The notes: generated by a model not told the origin, from the letters alone. Positions 47,114 through 55,875 are shown, counted from the first letter of the stretch. The stretch is 64,000 bases of DNA from Mycobacterium sp. (GCF_002863225.1 NZ_PKEK01000041.1:1-64000); one strand, 5' to 3'. Made by a program: numbers and translations.

Positions 47114-47725
47114 ATGTCCGAGAAGTCAGTCGCCGATTTCTGGTTCGACCCGCTGTGCCCGTGGGCGTGGATCACCTCCCGCTGGATCCTGGAAGTAGAG
47201 AAGGTCCGCGACATCACGGTGAACTTCCAGGTGATGAGCCTGGCGGTGCTCAACGAGAACCGCGAAGGCCTGCCCTCGGAATACAAGGAGAAGCTGGCCA
47301 AGGCGTTCGGCCCGGTGCGGGTCGCGATCGCGGCCGAGCAGGCCCACGGCTTCGAGATCTTGGCGCCGCTCTACGAGGCGATGGGCACCCGGATCCACAA
47401 CGAGGGCAACAAAGACCTCGACGACGTCATCAAACAGTCGCTCAAGGCGCTGGACCTACCGGTCGAGTTGGCCGACGCCGCCACCACCGACGCCTACGAC
47501 GAAGCGCTGCGGAAGAGTCACCACGCCGGGATGGACGCCGTCGGCGACGACGTGGGCACGCCCACCATCCACATCAACGGCATCGCATTCTTCGGTCCGG
47601 TGTTGTCGCGGATCCCGCGCGGCGAAGAGGCCGGCAAGCTCTGGGACGCGTCGGTGACGTTCGCGTCCTACCCGCACTTCTTCGAGCTCAAGCGCAGCCG
47701 CACCGAGGGCCCCGAGTTCGACTAG
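47114..47725 (+). CDS. DsbA-like mycothiol-linked oxidoreductase with CPWA active site (Rv2466c-like)
   Basis: A 203-residue thioredoxin-fold/DsbA-like protein. The M. tuberculosis homologue Rv2466c is described as a mycothiol-dependent reductase that activates nitro-thienopyrimidines and uses a CPWC motif. Here the motif reads C15-P-W-A18: the resolving cysteine is Ala (GTGCCCGTGGGCGTGG in the DNA). The rest is intact, including [27 protein letters not shown] with the cis-Pro region, and [13 protein letters not shown] monothiol mechanism with mycothiol as resolving thiol is plausible (inference). GAGGAGAGG precedes ATG 47114. It heads a cluster with rpiB and nei1. Confidence 0.92.
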   Translation: MSEKSVADFWFDPLCPWAWITSRWILEVEKVRDITVNFQVMSLAVLNENREGLPSEYKEKLAKAFGPVRVAIAAEQAHGFEILAPLYEAMGTRIHNEGNKDLDDVIKQSLKALDLPVELADAATTDAYDEALRKSHHAGMDAVGDDVGTPTIHINGIAFFGPVLSRIPRGEEAGKLWDASVTFASYPHFFELKRSRTEGPEFD

Positions 47726-47754
47726 TTCCGTTCGGCGGTGCAAAGATCACCGTC

Positions 47755-48237
47755 ATGCGCGTCTACCTCGGCTCCGACCACGCCGGTTACGAACTCAAAC
47801 AGCAGATCATCGAGCACCTCACGGCGACCGGTCATGAGCCGATCGACTGCGGCGCCTACACTTACGACGCCGAGGACGACTACCCGGCTTTCTGTATTGC
47901 CGCAGCAGCCAAGACCGTCGCCGACCCAGACAGCCTCGGCATCGTGCTGGGCGGATCGGGCAACGGTGAGCAGATCGCGGCCAACAAAGTCCCGGGCGCA
48001 CGCTGTGCGCTGGCATGGAGCGTGGAGACCGCGTCGTTGGCCCGCCAGCACAACAACGCCCAGCTGATCGGCATCGGCGGACGCATGCACACCGCGGCCG
48101 AGGCGCTCGCCATCGTCGACGCGTTCTTGACCACGCCGTGGTCGAAAGCCGAACGCCACCAACGGCGTATCGACATTCTCGAGGAATACGAACGCACCCA
48201 CCAGGCGCCACCGGTGCCCGGCGCCGGCAGCGAGTAA
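47755..48237 (+). CDS. rpiB: Ribose-5-phosphate isomerase B
   Basis: A 160-residue RpiB orthologous to Rv2465c, which interconverts ribose-5-phosphate and ribulose-5-phosphate in the pentose phosphate pathway. Active-site elements are YLGSDHAGYEL (D8, H9), GGSGNGEQIAANK with the general base E72 (actinobacterial RpiB uses Glu rather than Cys), and H99 in ARQHNN. The family start MRVYLGSDHAG fixes ATG 47755; the frame is open upstream only as a shadow of the DsbA-like gene. nei1 begins six bases after the stop. Confidence 0.95.
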   Translation: MRVYLGSDHAGYELKQQIIEHLTATGHEPIDCGAYTYDAEDDYPAFCIAAAAKTVADPDSLGIVLGGSGNGEQIAANKVPGARCALAWSVETASLARQHNNAQLIGIGGRMHTAAEALAIVDAFLTTPWSKAERHQRRIDILEEYERTHQAPPVPGAGSE

Positions 48238-48243
48238 CCGGCC

Positions 48244-49056
48244 GTGCCCGAGGGGCATACCCTGCACCGACTGGCCCGGTTGCATCAGAAGCGTTACGCC
48301 GGTGCGCCGGTAGCGGTCTCGAGCCCGCAGGGCCGATTCGTAACGGCGGCGGCCAATGTCGATGGTCGCGTGCTGGAGAGTGCCAGCGCTTGGGGCAAGC
48401 ATCTGTTTCACCACTACTCCGGCGGCGCAATCGTGCATGTGCATCTCGGTTTGTACGGCACCTTCCGGGAATGGGCGCGACCGGACGACGGGGAGATACC
48501 CGCCGCGGTGGGGCAGGTCAGAATGCGTATGGTCGGCGCCGAGTACGGCACCGATCTCCGGGGTCCGACGGTGTGCGAGGTCATCGACGAGGCCCAAGTC
48601 GACGACGTCGTCGCTAAGCTAGGGCCCGACCCGCTGCGACGCGACGCCGACCCGGCCTGGCCATGGAAGCGAATAACGAAGTCGCGCAGATCAATTGGTG
48701 CCCTCTTGATGGACCAGACCATCATCGCCGGGGTAGGCAATGTCTATCGCAGCGAGCTGCTTTTCCGGCACGGCATCGATCCTTACCGGCCCGGTCAGAA
48801 AATCGACGAGTCGGAGTTCGCCGACGCCTGGAGCGACCTGGTGGACCTGATGAAGGTCGGGGTTCGCCGCGGCAAGATCATCACCGTGCGACCCGAGCAC
48901 GATCATGGCGAGGCCCCGCGGGGCCGCGGACAGGGGCGGGCGCGCAAATACGTCTACCGCCGCACCGGCGACCCCTGTCGGGTATGCGAAACCCCCATTC
49001 GCACAGCTGAATTGGAGGGCCGCAACCTCTTTTGGTGTCCGACCTGTCAGACCTGA
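48244..49056 (+). CDS. nei1: Fpg/Nei-family DNA glycosylase (Nei1)
   Basis: A 270-residue endonuclease VIII-type glycosylase/AP lyase orthologous to Rv2464c, for oxidised pyrimidines. After removal of Met the catalytic Pro2 and Glu3 are exposed (PEGHTLHRLA). Lys in the beta-hairpin, the H2TH region (MDQTIIAGVGNVYRSE) and the C-terminal zinc finger with CRVC and CPTC are all present. It starts at GTG 48244, which gives Pro2 directly. It forms a tight operon with rpiB. Confidence 0.94.
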   Translation: MPEGHTLHRLARLHQKRYAGAPVAVSSPQGRFVTAAANVDGRVLESASAWGKHLFHHYSGGAIVHVHLGLYGTFREWARPDDGEIPAAVGQVRMRMVGAEYGTDLRGPTVCEVIDEAQVDDVVAKLGPDPLRRDADPAWPWKRITKSRRSIGALLMDQTIIAGVGNVYRSELLFRHGIDPYRPGQKIDESEFADAWSDLVDLMKVGVRRGKIITVRPEHDHGEAPRGRGQGRARKYVYRRTGDPCRVCETPIRTAELEGRNLFWCPTCQT

Positions 49057-49128
49057 CCGTAGTGTCTTCCCAGCCGGTCGACAGCATCTTCTGACTGCGG
49101 GCATAGCCGGCGCGCGTAGGCATGGGCT

Positions 49129-49423
49129 ATGAACAAGCTCGCCGGGTGTGCGATCGCGTCGGCAGCGATGGCGGCAGCTCTTGGATTCGGCGGCGGCGCC
49201 GATGCTCATGCGCTGCCCAGGCGGCACAGGTGACCCCGGAGGCCACGACGCGGGCGGGCACGATTCCGGGGGCCTGGCCCCCGATGGCGGCGGGCCGGGA
49301 CCGGGAGTAGGCGGTCCAGCCGACAATGGGTCAGGCGGCCCCGACGTTTCGGGCGGAGGTGACGCCGGGGGCGGCGGTGATTCCGGTGGCGGGGCCGGCG
49401 GGGCGACTCGTGAGCAGGTTTAG
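49129..49423 (+). pseudogene. Frameshifted gene for glycine-rich secreted protein
   Basis: ATG 49129 opens a signal peptide (MNKLAGCAIASAAMAAALGF, ending ADAHA) that runs into a stop at 49231. In the +1 frame a Gly/Asp/Pro-rich chain continues from CPGGTGDPGGHDAGG (from 49214) to the stop at 49423. Joined near 49210-49214 the two parts give a signal peptide followed by CPGG, similar in plan to the intact secreted protein at 49731 (mature part with WCPGD). A one-base indel is the simplest explanation. It may be a true pseudogene, a sequencing error, or less likely programmed frameshifting. Confidence 0.55.
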
Positions 49424-49730
49424 GCCGGAGCGACGCTGATTCGTGCACCGATCCGGTCGATACCGGCACGGAAAGGTCGGGAAGCGAATTTATTTTGAAT
49501 CCAACGTTTTTCGTGCGCGCGAAGAGAAGCGGGTGTCAATCCTCCGAGATCGAATTGGAAGAAGCTGACGTAAATTGCTGCAGTTGAACATTATTGGCGC
49601 GACCGGACGACGAAAGCCGCTGCTGCCACATCGGCGCGATAGCGAATTTTATTTGGCCGCAACGGCACAACGCGAGGTTGTCGCGCACTCCTCACACGGT
49701 TTACACACTATGCAGTGGTATCGAGGAGGT
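49424..49730. other. Intergenic stretch, AT-richer than surroundings
   Basis: No gene is supported here. Parts (around 49485-49515 and 49640-49660) are visibly AT-rich for this genome (GAATTTATTTTGAATCC). It must contain the promoter of the secreted-protein gene that follows, but no hexamer stands out with good spacing. Confidence 0.5.
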
Positions 49731-50078
49731 ATGAAGAGAGTCGCTCGTCTTGTCGCAGCAACAGCAGTAATGGCGTCAGGTTTAGGCCTGGCCGGTATGG
49801 GTGTCGGGACGGTGGCTCAAGCTCAGCCCGGCCCGTTCCCGCAGTGGTGTCCAGGCGACTTCTGGGACCAAGGTTGGGGCAACAACTGGGACTCGGGTCG
49901 GTGCCACGACAATTGGCGCGGCCCCGGAGATCGTGGATTCGGTGACCGCGGTGGGTTCTACGACCGCGGCGGACCGGGCAACCACGGATGGGACCGTGGC
50001 GGACCGGGTGACCGTGGCGGGTTCGGTGGCCCCGGCGATCATGGTGGCCACGGCGGCCCCGGTGGCGGTCGCCACTAA
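49731..50078 (+). CDS. Secreted Gly/Trp/Asp-rich protein
   Basis: A 115-residue exported protein. The signal peptide is residues 1-31 (basic MKRVARLVAA start, AQA cleavage). The mature chain begins QPGPFPQWCPGDFWDQGWG, with two cysteines (C40 and C58) likely paired and several Trp. It continues as imperfect DRGG/GPGD/HGG repeats to GGGRH. The function of this mycobacterial type is unknown. The ribosome site GAGGAGGT abuts ATG 49731, which is closer than usual; ATG 49710 (MQWYRGG) is an in-frame alternative. The frameshifted gene just upstream looks like a relative. Confidence 0.75.
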   Translation: MKRVARLVAATAVMASGLGLAGMGVGTVAQAQPGPFPQWCPGDFWDQGWGNNWDSGRCHDNWRGPGDRGFGDRGGFYDRGGPGNHGWDRGGPGDRGGFGGPGDHGGHGGPGGGRH

Positions 50079-50115
50079 TACCAAGCTCGAGTGAGCAACG
50101 GGGTCGTCGGGAAGC

Positions 50116-51270
50116 TCAGCGCACGTCGACGCCGAGCACCCGGTAGATCTCGTTGCTCATCACGACGCTGCGCGGGTCGGCATTGGCCTTGGTCGGGTCG
50201 AAGTGGTTCATCACGTAGGCGTAGCCGATCCGGTTCTCAAGGTCGACGAAGCCGAACGACCCGCCGAGCCCGCCGTGGCCGAATATCGAAGGATTTGGGC
50301 CGTTCACCCGGCGCTGGTTGAGCATGTAACCCAGGCCCCAGCCGTGGTCGGCGACGCGGGGGCCGAGGACCAGGTCGGTGTCGAGCCCGCCCTGGCAGAC
50401 CCGGATCAGATCCATGTGCGCGCGGGTGAGCAGTTTCTCCTCGGCCAGCGCGTTGTAGAACGTCGCCAATCCCAGAGCGGAGACCTGACCGTTGGTGCCG
50501 GGGAATTCGAGTTCGCGCCACAGGTCCAGATCGTTCGAACTCACCTCGTCGTCAGGCGCGAAGCCCATCGACACCGACAAGCCCGCCTTCGGGTGCTCGG
50601 ACAGCGAGGTGGGGTAACCGGGCGCGTTGACGTCGGCGAGCATGTCGCGGATGTGCGGCTTGGCGATCCGATCTGCGCACCGCTGCTGCACGTCGCGGGG
50701 AGTGCCGATGTGGATCTCGGCGCCGAGTGGCTCGGCGATCTCGGTGCGTAGGTAGTCACCGACCGTGCGGCCGGTGACCCGGCGGAAGATCTCGCCGAGG
50801 ATGAAGCCGAACGTCGTCATGTGGTAGCCCTGCGCGGTCCCCGGCGCCCACCATGGCTCGGCCTCGGCGAGGCGTTCGCACACATAATCCCAGTCGGTGA
50901 CGTGTTTCCAGTCCATCCGTTGACGCGGCCCGATCACACCCGACCGGTGGCACATCACCATCGCCAGGGTGATGTCTTTCTTGCCCGCTTGCGCGAACTC
51001 GGGCCAGTAATGGGCCACCGGCGCGTCCAGATCGAGCTCGCCGCGCTCGACAAGCTGGTGCACGCACGTGCTGGTCAGGCCCTTGGTGCCGGACAGCACC
51101 GTCGACAGGGTGTCTTCTTTCCACGGGCGGTTGCCGGCTTCATCGGCCGAGCCGGCCCACAGATTGACCACCAATTCGCCGTCCACCCAGGCCGCGACGG
51201 CTGCGCCAACTTCCTTGCCCTGCACGAAGTTTTCCGCGAAAGCGTCCTGCACACCCTGGTAGCGGGGCAC
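50116..51270 (-). CDS. lipP: Serine beta-lactamase-like esterase LipP
   Basis: A class-C beta-lactamase/esterase-fold hydrolase orthologous to Rv2463; 384 residues from GTG 51270. The catalytic SXXK is S60-G-T-K63 (LSGTKGL), with the Tyr of HYWPEF and a late HGGLGGS segment completing the site. It likely hydrolyses carboxyl esters rather than beta-lactams. The frame is open upstream, and the residues there (IQIHGTC) look family-like. A strong AGGAGG (51330-51325) lies six bases before an in-frame ATT at 51318, so translation may start there on a rare codon. No signal peptide is seen with either start. Confidence 0.88.
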   Translation of the reverse strand: MPRYQGVQDAFAENFVQGKEVGAAVAAWVDGELVVNLWAGSADEAGNRPWKEDTLSTVLSGTKGLTSTCVHQLVERGELDLDAPVAHYWPEFAQAGKKDITLAMVMCHRSGVIGPRQRMDWKHVTDWDYVCERLAEAEPWWAPGTAQGYHMTTFGFILGEIFRRVTGRTVGDYLRTEIAEPLGAEIHIGTPRDVQQRCADRIAKPHIRDMLADVNAPGYPTSLSEHPKAGLSVSMGFAPDDEVSSNDLDLWRELEFPGTNGQVSALGLATFYNALAEEKLLTRAHMDLIRVCQGGLDTDLVLGPRVADHGWGLGYMLNQRRVNGPNPSIFGHGGLGGSFGFVDLENRIGYAYVMNHFDPTKANADPRSVVMSNEIYRVLGVDVR

Positions 51271-51507
51271 ACAGGTGCCGTGGATCTGTATGTCGGCCGT
51301 GGCGCCTGAATGCTGAATGGTCAGCCTCCTCGGCTTGCCGGTCCAGCTTTGTCGGCCACCGGGCCGACGCAGCCGCTGCGAGCGTCCTCAGCGTAGCCCG
51401 CGGGCCACTGACGCCGGTATGGAGCGGAATGTGCGAACGATCGCTCTCACAGTAAGGCCCGTTCGGGCTCTGCCGATATCGCCACGCCCGCACCGGGCGC
51501 AGAGCGA

Positions 51508-52101
51508 TCAGTAGAAGGACACGGGCGGCAGCGGGCGAATATTGCCGCCGGAGTGACCAGCTGCGAACTCCAGGTCGCCGGCCGCGTCGTCCCGGCCTTG
51601 CAGAGTGATGGTTCCGACCCTGCGAAATCTACCGATGGGTGCGCTGACGCAGAACTCGATGACGTCGCCTTCGCCGAGTTCAACATCGTCGGCGCGGAGA
51701 CCGAACAGGGTCGGGACCACGCCGACGAGGTAGAGCCACAGCGACGAATACAGCACCGGCTGCCCTGTCGCGACCGGCACCGTGACGTGGTGCAGGGGAG
51801 CGCCGTCGCCGGACGAAGCGAGCAGGAAGTCTTGGTCGTGGCCTGATCCGTAGGCGTCGGGAAACTTCAGGCTGACAGATCGAACGGCGGAGCGCCCCGA
51901 CTCGGCAATTCCGAGCCGAACGTAGATCTCTCGTGGCACCCCTTCGGTGAACAGGGGAGCAGACCCGGGCGTTCGTGCGTGCTCGTCAACCGCAAAGAGT
52001 GCCTGGTGCACCACCGAATCGCCGGTGAACAGATCGCCAGTTCGTCCGACGATTGCGCCCACGGTTGCCTGCGCTGCCAGCAGCGTCCTACGGAGGTTCA
52101 T
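51508..52101 (-). CDS. Conserved hypothetical protein
   Basis: A 197-residue protein that I do not recognise. It begins MNLRRTLLAAQATVGAIVG, and continues with VDEHARTPGSAPLFTEGVPREIYVRLGIAESG and VSLKFPDAYGSGHDQDFLLASSG. The pattern is mixed alpha/beta, with one moderately hydrophobic segment (YSSLWLYLVGVVPTLFGL). ATG 52101 lies seven bases after TACGTT (52114-52109), which fits a leaderless start; the longer frame begins at TTG 52119 and lacks support. FPDAYGSGHDQDFLLAS slightly recalls catalase-related haem proteins, but I do not rely on this. Confidence 0.68.
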   Translation of the reverse strand: MNLRRTLLAAQATVGAIVGRTGDLFTGDSVVHQALFAVDEHARTPGSAPLFTEGVPREIYVRLGIAESGRSAVRSVSLKFPDAYGSGHDQDFLLASSGDGAPLHHVTVPVATGQPVLYSSLWLYLVGVVPTLFGLRADDVELGEGDVIEFCVSAPIGRFRRVGTITLQGRDDAAGDLEFAAGHSGGNIRPLPPVSFY

Positions 52102-52119
52102 TGGCTCCAACGTACCCAA

Positions 52120-52831
52120 TTACGTCGCCCCGGTTGTCGCGCAGCCGAGGGTCCCGAGGTCACCTCGACAGGGTGCCGCCCCTGACAGGCGAAAAGCAGC
52201 ACAGCGCAGAGAAATCCGGGCGGCTTGCCGGCGGAGCAAGCCGGGTGTGGGTCCGTGACGGCCGTCCCGCACGACACCGCACCCAGCGTCGTCCATGGTT
52301 GTTCTACGCACGATGACTTATGAGGTTTCCCAGAGTTGTGGATGAGATAGGCCAGGAATGACGGTCTCCTGCAAGGCTGTTCACATGTCTCGTCCTCGAT
52401 GTCCGCGTTCCCCGGAGTGTCTGCTCCGGGGTACTGACCCGAGGACCGCTGGCAGAAGTGAATCCGCCGGCAACAGCCACCGACTTCGGCCGCTGAGGCC
52501 GGCCGATCACTCGGTCATGGCGACGCCGCACCGCTTTGACCTGTCGAGCGTGCCGAGTTGATTCGGCTGCAGGCACCGGGGTCCCAGCAGTCCAAGGACA
52601 GCGCGTTCTTGGAAGCCCAGGCGTACGTTGCCGACAAGCATCCCCGGTGAAGCGGTTCGAGATCAGGGCGACCGAGTGCGCCGGCCTCGACGTCACGCGG
52701 ACGGCCGAGCGGCTTCCGCTGTTTTCGTTCGCGACTCCAAGCCTCTGCACAAACCCCCCTTCCCCGGTCGGTTGTCAAGGGCAGCTAGCGGCGACGACGC
52801 CCACTGCGGTGATGTGAAGGAGTAACGAGCC
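52120..52831. other. About 0.7 kb without a supported gene
   Basis: Several frames are open here (for example minus 52304-52750) but none has a signal peptide, family motif or good ribosome site. A segment around 52730-52760 reads FVRDSKPL in one frame, weakly like a DUF397 end, and SQQSKDSAFLEAQAYV is readable near 52585-52630 in another. The stretch may be decayed coding sequence between lipP and the PPE pair. AAGGAG near its end serves the first PPE gene. Confidence 0.5.
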
Positions 52832-54196
52832 ATGGATTTCGTCAGCTATCCGCCGGAGGTCAACTCGGCCCGGATGTATGCCGGCGCCGGGGCTGGACCA
52901 ATGTTGGCCGCGGCCGAGGCGTGGGACGCACTCGCCAAAGAACTTCATTCGGCGGCGAATTCGTACCAATCGGTCATATCGGAACTGACCACCGGCCCCT
53001 GGTTGGGCCCGGCGTCGGCGTCGATGAGTGCGGCGGCGGCGCCGTACGCGGCGTGGTTGCGGGTCACCGCCACACAGGCCGACGAGAGTAGCGCTCAGGC
53101 CAAGTCTGCGGCCGTTGCCTACCAGACCGCGTTTTCGGCGACAGTGCCACCAATGATGGTGGAGGCCAACCGCATTCAGCTGGCAACCCTCGTCGCCACC
53201 AACGTGCTCGGAATCAACACCCAGGCGATCGCAGCTACCGAGGCGGAATACGGCGAGATGTGGGCCCAGGATCTCGCGGCCATGTACGGCTACGCCGCCT
53301 CGTCGGCGTCTTCGACGGCGCTGACGCCGTTCGACCCGCCCCCGCAGACCACCAACCCGGCCGGCTTGGTCGACCAGGCCGCCGGCCAGGGCGGCGGCGT
53401 CGTGGAAAGCACGGTTCAGCAAGCCGTCTCCGCCGCCGCCAGCGGGCTGCAAAGTGCGGCTGCCACTCCCGAAGAGGAATTCCTCATCCTCCTGGCCGAT
53501 ATTTTGACCATTCTGTTGGCCGGGCCGGCCCTCTTTTCACTGTTCATCGCCGTGCCCGCCAGCGTGGTCGGCGTCGTCGGGTTTCCGGTGAGCCTCATCG
53601 GTGTCGGGGCCGGCTTGCACACCGACGAGATCATCAGCGGCTGGAACGGCGAAGAGCCCTATCCGGGCACTGACCCCGCGCCGGTGAAGCCGTTCCCGGC
53701 GCCACTGCTCAACCTGCCGGAAGGCACGCTGCCGCCGCCACGCGTGGCGGCCGGCCTAGGCGAGGCCAAGATCGTGGGAAACCTGTCCGTGCCGCCGACC
53801 TGGGCCGTTGCCACCCCCGCGGTGCAGCCGGTCGCCTACACATTGCCCGGGACCGTCGCGGCTGCCAACGCCGTTCCAGAGGCCGGGGCCGACTCCAACA
53901 ACACGTTCAGCGAGATGGCCCTGGCCGGGATGGCCGGGCGGGTCATGGCCGGAACGGTGAGCGCGGGTGCGGACCGGGTGGCACAGGGCGCGCGCGGCGC
54001 GGTGCGGGCCGGTGCAGGGGCGGTGAGTCAGGCGCGGACGACCGCGGCCGGCGACGAGTCCGCCGCGCAGGAAGTTCCCCGCCCGGTGGTGACCGGTGTA
54101 GCGGCCGAACTCCGTGAGTTCGCCAAGCTCGTCGACGAGGGACTGTTGACCAAAGACGAATACCTCCACCAGAAGAAGCGGTTGCTCGGCACCTGA
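52832..54196 (+). CDS. PPE-SVP family protein with C-terminal SHOCT-like segment
   Basis: A 454-residue PPE protein. The PPE domain (about 1-170) has YPPEVNS, the W-X-G-like turn PWLGPAS (W57) and the YGEMWAQD helix end. A middle region includes one hydrophobic stretch (about 208-255, ILTILLAGPALFSLFIAVPA). The GXXSVPXXW box is GNLSVPPTW with S319-V-P. The last 29 residues, ELREFAKLVDEGLLTKDEYL and onward, match the SHOCT pattern (L..L...G.IT..EF...K..LL), unusual at the end of a PPE protein. ATG 52832 follows AAGGAG. PPE proteins are normally exported by ESX systems with a PE partner; no PE gene is adjacent. Confidence 0.88.
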   Translation: MDFVSYPPEVNSARMYAGAGAGPMLAAAEAWDALAKELHSAANSYQSVISELTTGPWLGPASASMSAAAAPYAAWLRVTATQADESSAQAKSAAVAYQTAFSATVPPMMVEANRIQLATLVATNVLGINTQAIAATEAEYGEMWAQDLAAMYGYAASSASSTALTPFDPPPQTTNPAGLVDQAAGQGGGVVESTVQQAVSAAASGLQSAAATPEEEFLILLADILTILLAGPALFSLFIAVPASVVGVVGFPVSLIGVGAGLHTDEIISGWNGEEPYPGTDPAPVKPFPAPLLNLPEGTLPPPRVAAGLGEAKIVGNLSVPPTWAVATPAVQPVAYTLPGTVAAANAVPEAGADSNNTFSEMALAGMAGRVMAGTVSAGADRVAQGARGAVRAGAGAVSQARTTAAGDESAAQEVPRPVVTGVAAELREFAKLVDEGLLTKDEYLHQKKRLLGT

Positions 54197-54236
54197 AACG
54201 CCCACCGGACTCCTCGATTTTCTGGAAGAAATAAGC

Positions 54237-55619
54237 GTGCCAACAGATTTCGCGATCTATCCGCCGGAGATCAACTCCCTGCGGATGTACACCGGCCCGG
54301 GGCCGGGGCCGATGCTGGCCGCTGCGCAGGCCTGGGCTGCCCTGGCCGACGAGCTGTACGCGGCGGCGACGGCGTCCCAGTCGGTGGTGTCGGACCTGAC
54401 CCAGACAGCATGGTCGGGCCCGTCCTCCGAAGCCATGAGCGCCTCCGCCGAGCGTCATGTCCAGTGGCTGAGCGCCAGTGCGGCGCAGGCCGAGCACACC
54501 ACCTTCCAGGCCCAGATGGCTGCTGCCGCATACGAGGCCGCGTTCGCGGCGACAGTGCCGCCAGCCGTGGTTGCCGCCAACCGCAGCTTGCTCGCGCTGC
54601 TGGTGGCCACCAACTTTCTGGGGCAGAACACGCCGGCTATCGCTGCCACCGAGGGGCTTTATGCCGAGATGTGGGCACAGGACGCCATGGCGATGTACAC
54701 CTACGCCGGCTCGTCGGCGGCAGCGGTCATGCTGACGCCGTTCAGCTCCCCGCGCCAAACCGTTGACCCGGGTGCGATCGCCGGCCAGGCCGCCGCGGTC
54801 GCCGGCAACGTCGCTGGGCAAGCGCAGAACGCTATATCCGTTGTGCCGCAGGCATTGTCGGTGTTGGCGGCGCCGGCCGAGAGCGGCGATTTCGGCTTGC
54901 TCGCCGCCTTGGTCACGCTGCTCTTGGTTGCGCCAGGCGACTTCGCAGGCGTCATCGTGCTGGCACCGATTGACGTGCTGACCGGATTCGCCGAAGTCCC
55001 AGGCGCTAGTTTCACCACCCTGTCGGGTCTGCTCGACGACAAAACCTTCTCCCACTACAACGGCGAACAACCCTGGCCGGGTGATGGACCGGCACCGTTG
55101 TGGGCTTTTCCGGCGCCGCTGTCGAACCCGCCCGCCGGCGTACTTTCCGCACCGGCGACGACTGCGGCGTTGGGCGAGGCGAACCTGGTCGGGAAACTGT
55201 CGGTGCCGGCGGGCTGGACCGTCGCCGCACCCGAGGTCCGCGCCGTCGCGTTCAGCACCCCGCTCACTGCGGTGCCGCCCGCAGCGGCGGCGTTGGAAGG
55301 CGGGGCGCCGGGGTTCGGACAGGCTTTGGCTGGGCAGGCCATGGTCGGACAGGCGATGGGTGGATCGGCACCGTCGAACAGTGAACGAAACGCGAAACCC
55401 GTGACCCACGCGCGGCGTTCGGGGCACACCGCCGCCACTTCGGCCGTTGATCGCGTCGCAGTCTCGCCCGCGCCACCGCGCAAGGTCGTGACCGGTGTGG
55501 TGGCCGCGATCCGTGACATCGCCAGGCAGCGTGCCGAAGGACTGCTCACCGACCAGGAATACGACGAGCGCAAGAAGGTCCTGCTCGACGGCGCTTCAGA
55601 GGATCCGACGCTGATCTGA
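54237..55619 (+). CDS. PPE-SVP family protein with C-terminal SHOCT-like segment (second copy)
   Basis: A 460-residue paralogue of the preceding gene, 40 bases downstream on the same strand. The PPE domain has IYPPEINSLRM, the true WXG W59-S-G in TAWSGPSS, and YAEMWAQDAMAM. A hydrophobic middle follows (LLAALVTLLLVAPGDFAGVIVL). The SVP box is GKLSVPAGW with S322-V-P. The C-terminus, IRDIARQRAEGLLTDQEYDE and onward, is again SHOCT-like, followed by a short tail. GTG 54237 is preceded by GGAAGAA. The pair probably arose by tandem duplication with strong divergence. Neither gene is linked to ESX components here. Confidence 0.88.
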   Translation: MPTDFAIYPPEINSLRMYTGPGPGPMLAAAQAWAALADELYAAATASQSVVSDLTQTAWSGPSSEAMSASAERHVQWLSASAAQAEHTTFQAQMAAAAYEAAFAATVPPAVVAANRSLLALLVATNFLGQNTPAIAATEGLYAEMWAQDAMAMYTYAGSSAAAVMLTPFSSPRQTVDPGAIAGQAAAVAGNVAGQAQNAISVVPQALSVLAAPAESGDFGLLAALVTLLLVAPGDFAGVIVLAPIDVLTGFAEVPGASFTTLSGLLDDKTFSHYNGEQPWPGDGPAPLWAFPAPLSNPPAGVLSAPATTAALGEANLVGKLSVPAGWTVAAPEVRAVAFSTPLTAVPPAAAALEGGAPGFGQALAGQAMVGQAMGGSAPSNSERNAKPVTHARRSGHTAATSAVDRVAVSPAPPRKVVTGVVAAIRDIARQRAEGLLTDQEYDERKKVLLDGASEDPTLI

Positions 55620-55674
55620 GAGCCGGCGTGCGGTCCAGCTGGGCGGCGCGATGCCGTTCCCGCGCTGGTCCGTG

Positions 55675-55748
55675 TGGAGCGGGCGACGGGAATCGAACCC
55701 GCGTAGCTAGTTTGGAAGACTAGGGCTCTACCATTGAGCTACGCCCGC
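55675..55748 (-). tRNA. tRNA-Gly (anticodon TCC)
   Basis: Minus-strand cloverleaf with acceptor GCGGGCG/CGCCCGC, D arm TAGCTCAATGGTAGAGC and anticodon loop CTTCCAA between CTAGT and ACTAG (anticodon TCC). The T arm is GCGGGTTCGATTCCCGT. The discriminator is T, followed by an encoded CCA (55675-55677). Confidence 0.95.
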
Positions 55749-55875
55749 GTGTGTGTTAGTCGAGCGCGACTTTACGGCTCGGCAGACGTCAAATCCAAAT
55801 GTTGCCGTCCCGCGATCTGGTCGCGAGGCCGCTACAAGGCTGGCTAGCCGTGGCCGTAGGATCGCGTGGTCACCG

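Noticed and set aside
52304..52750. 148-codon minus-strand open frame in the lipP-PPE gap
   Set aside because: It has no start signal, no motif and an Arg/Thr/Ser-rich composition typical of chance frames in GC-rich DNA.
52730..52800. Possible DUF397 remnant (FVRDSKPL)
   Set aside because: Only a few residues match and the rest of the frame does not, so chance cannot be excluded.
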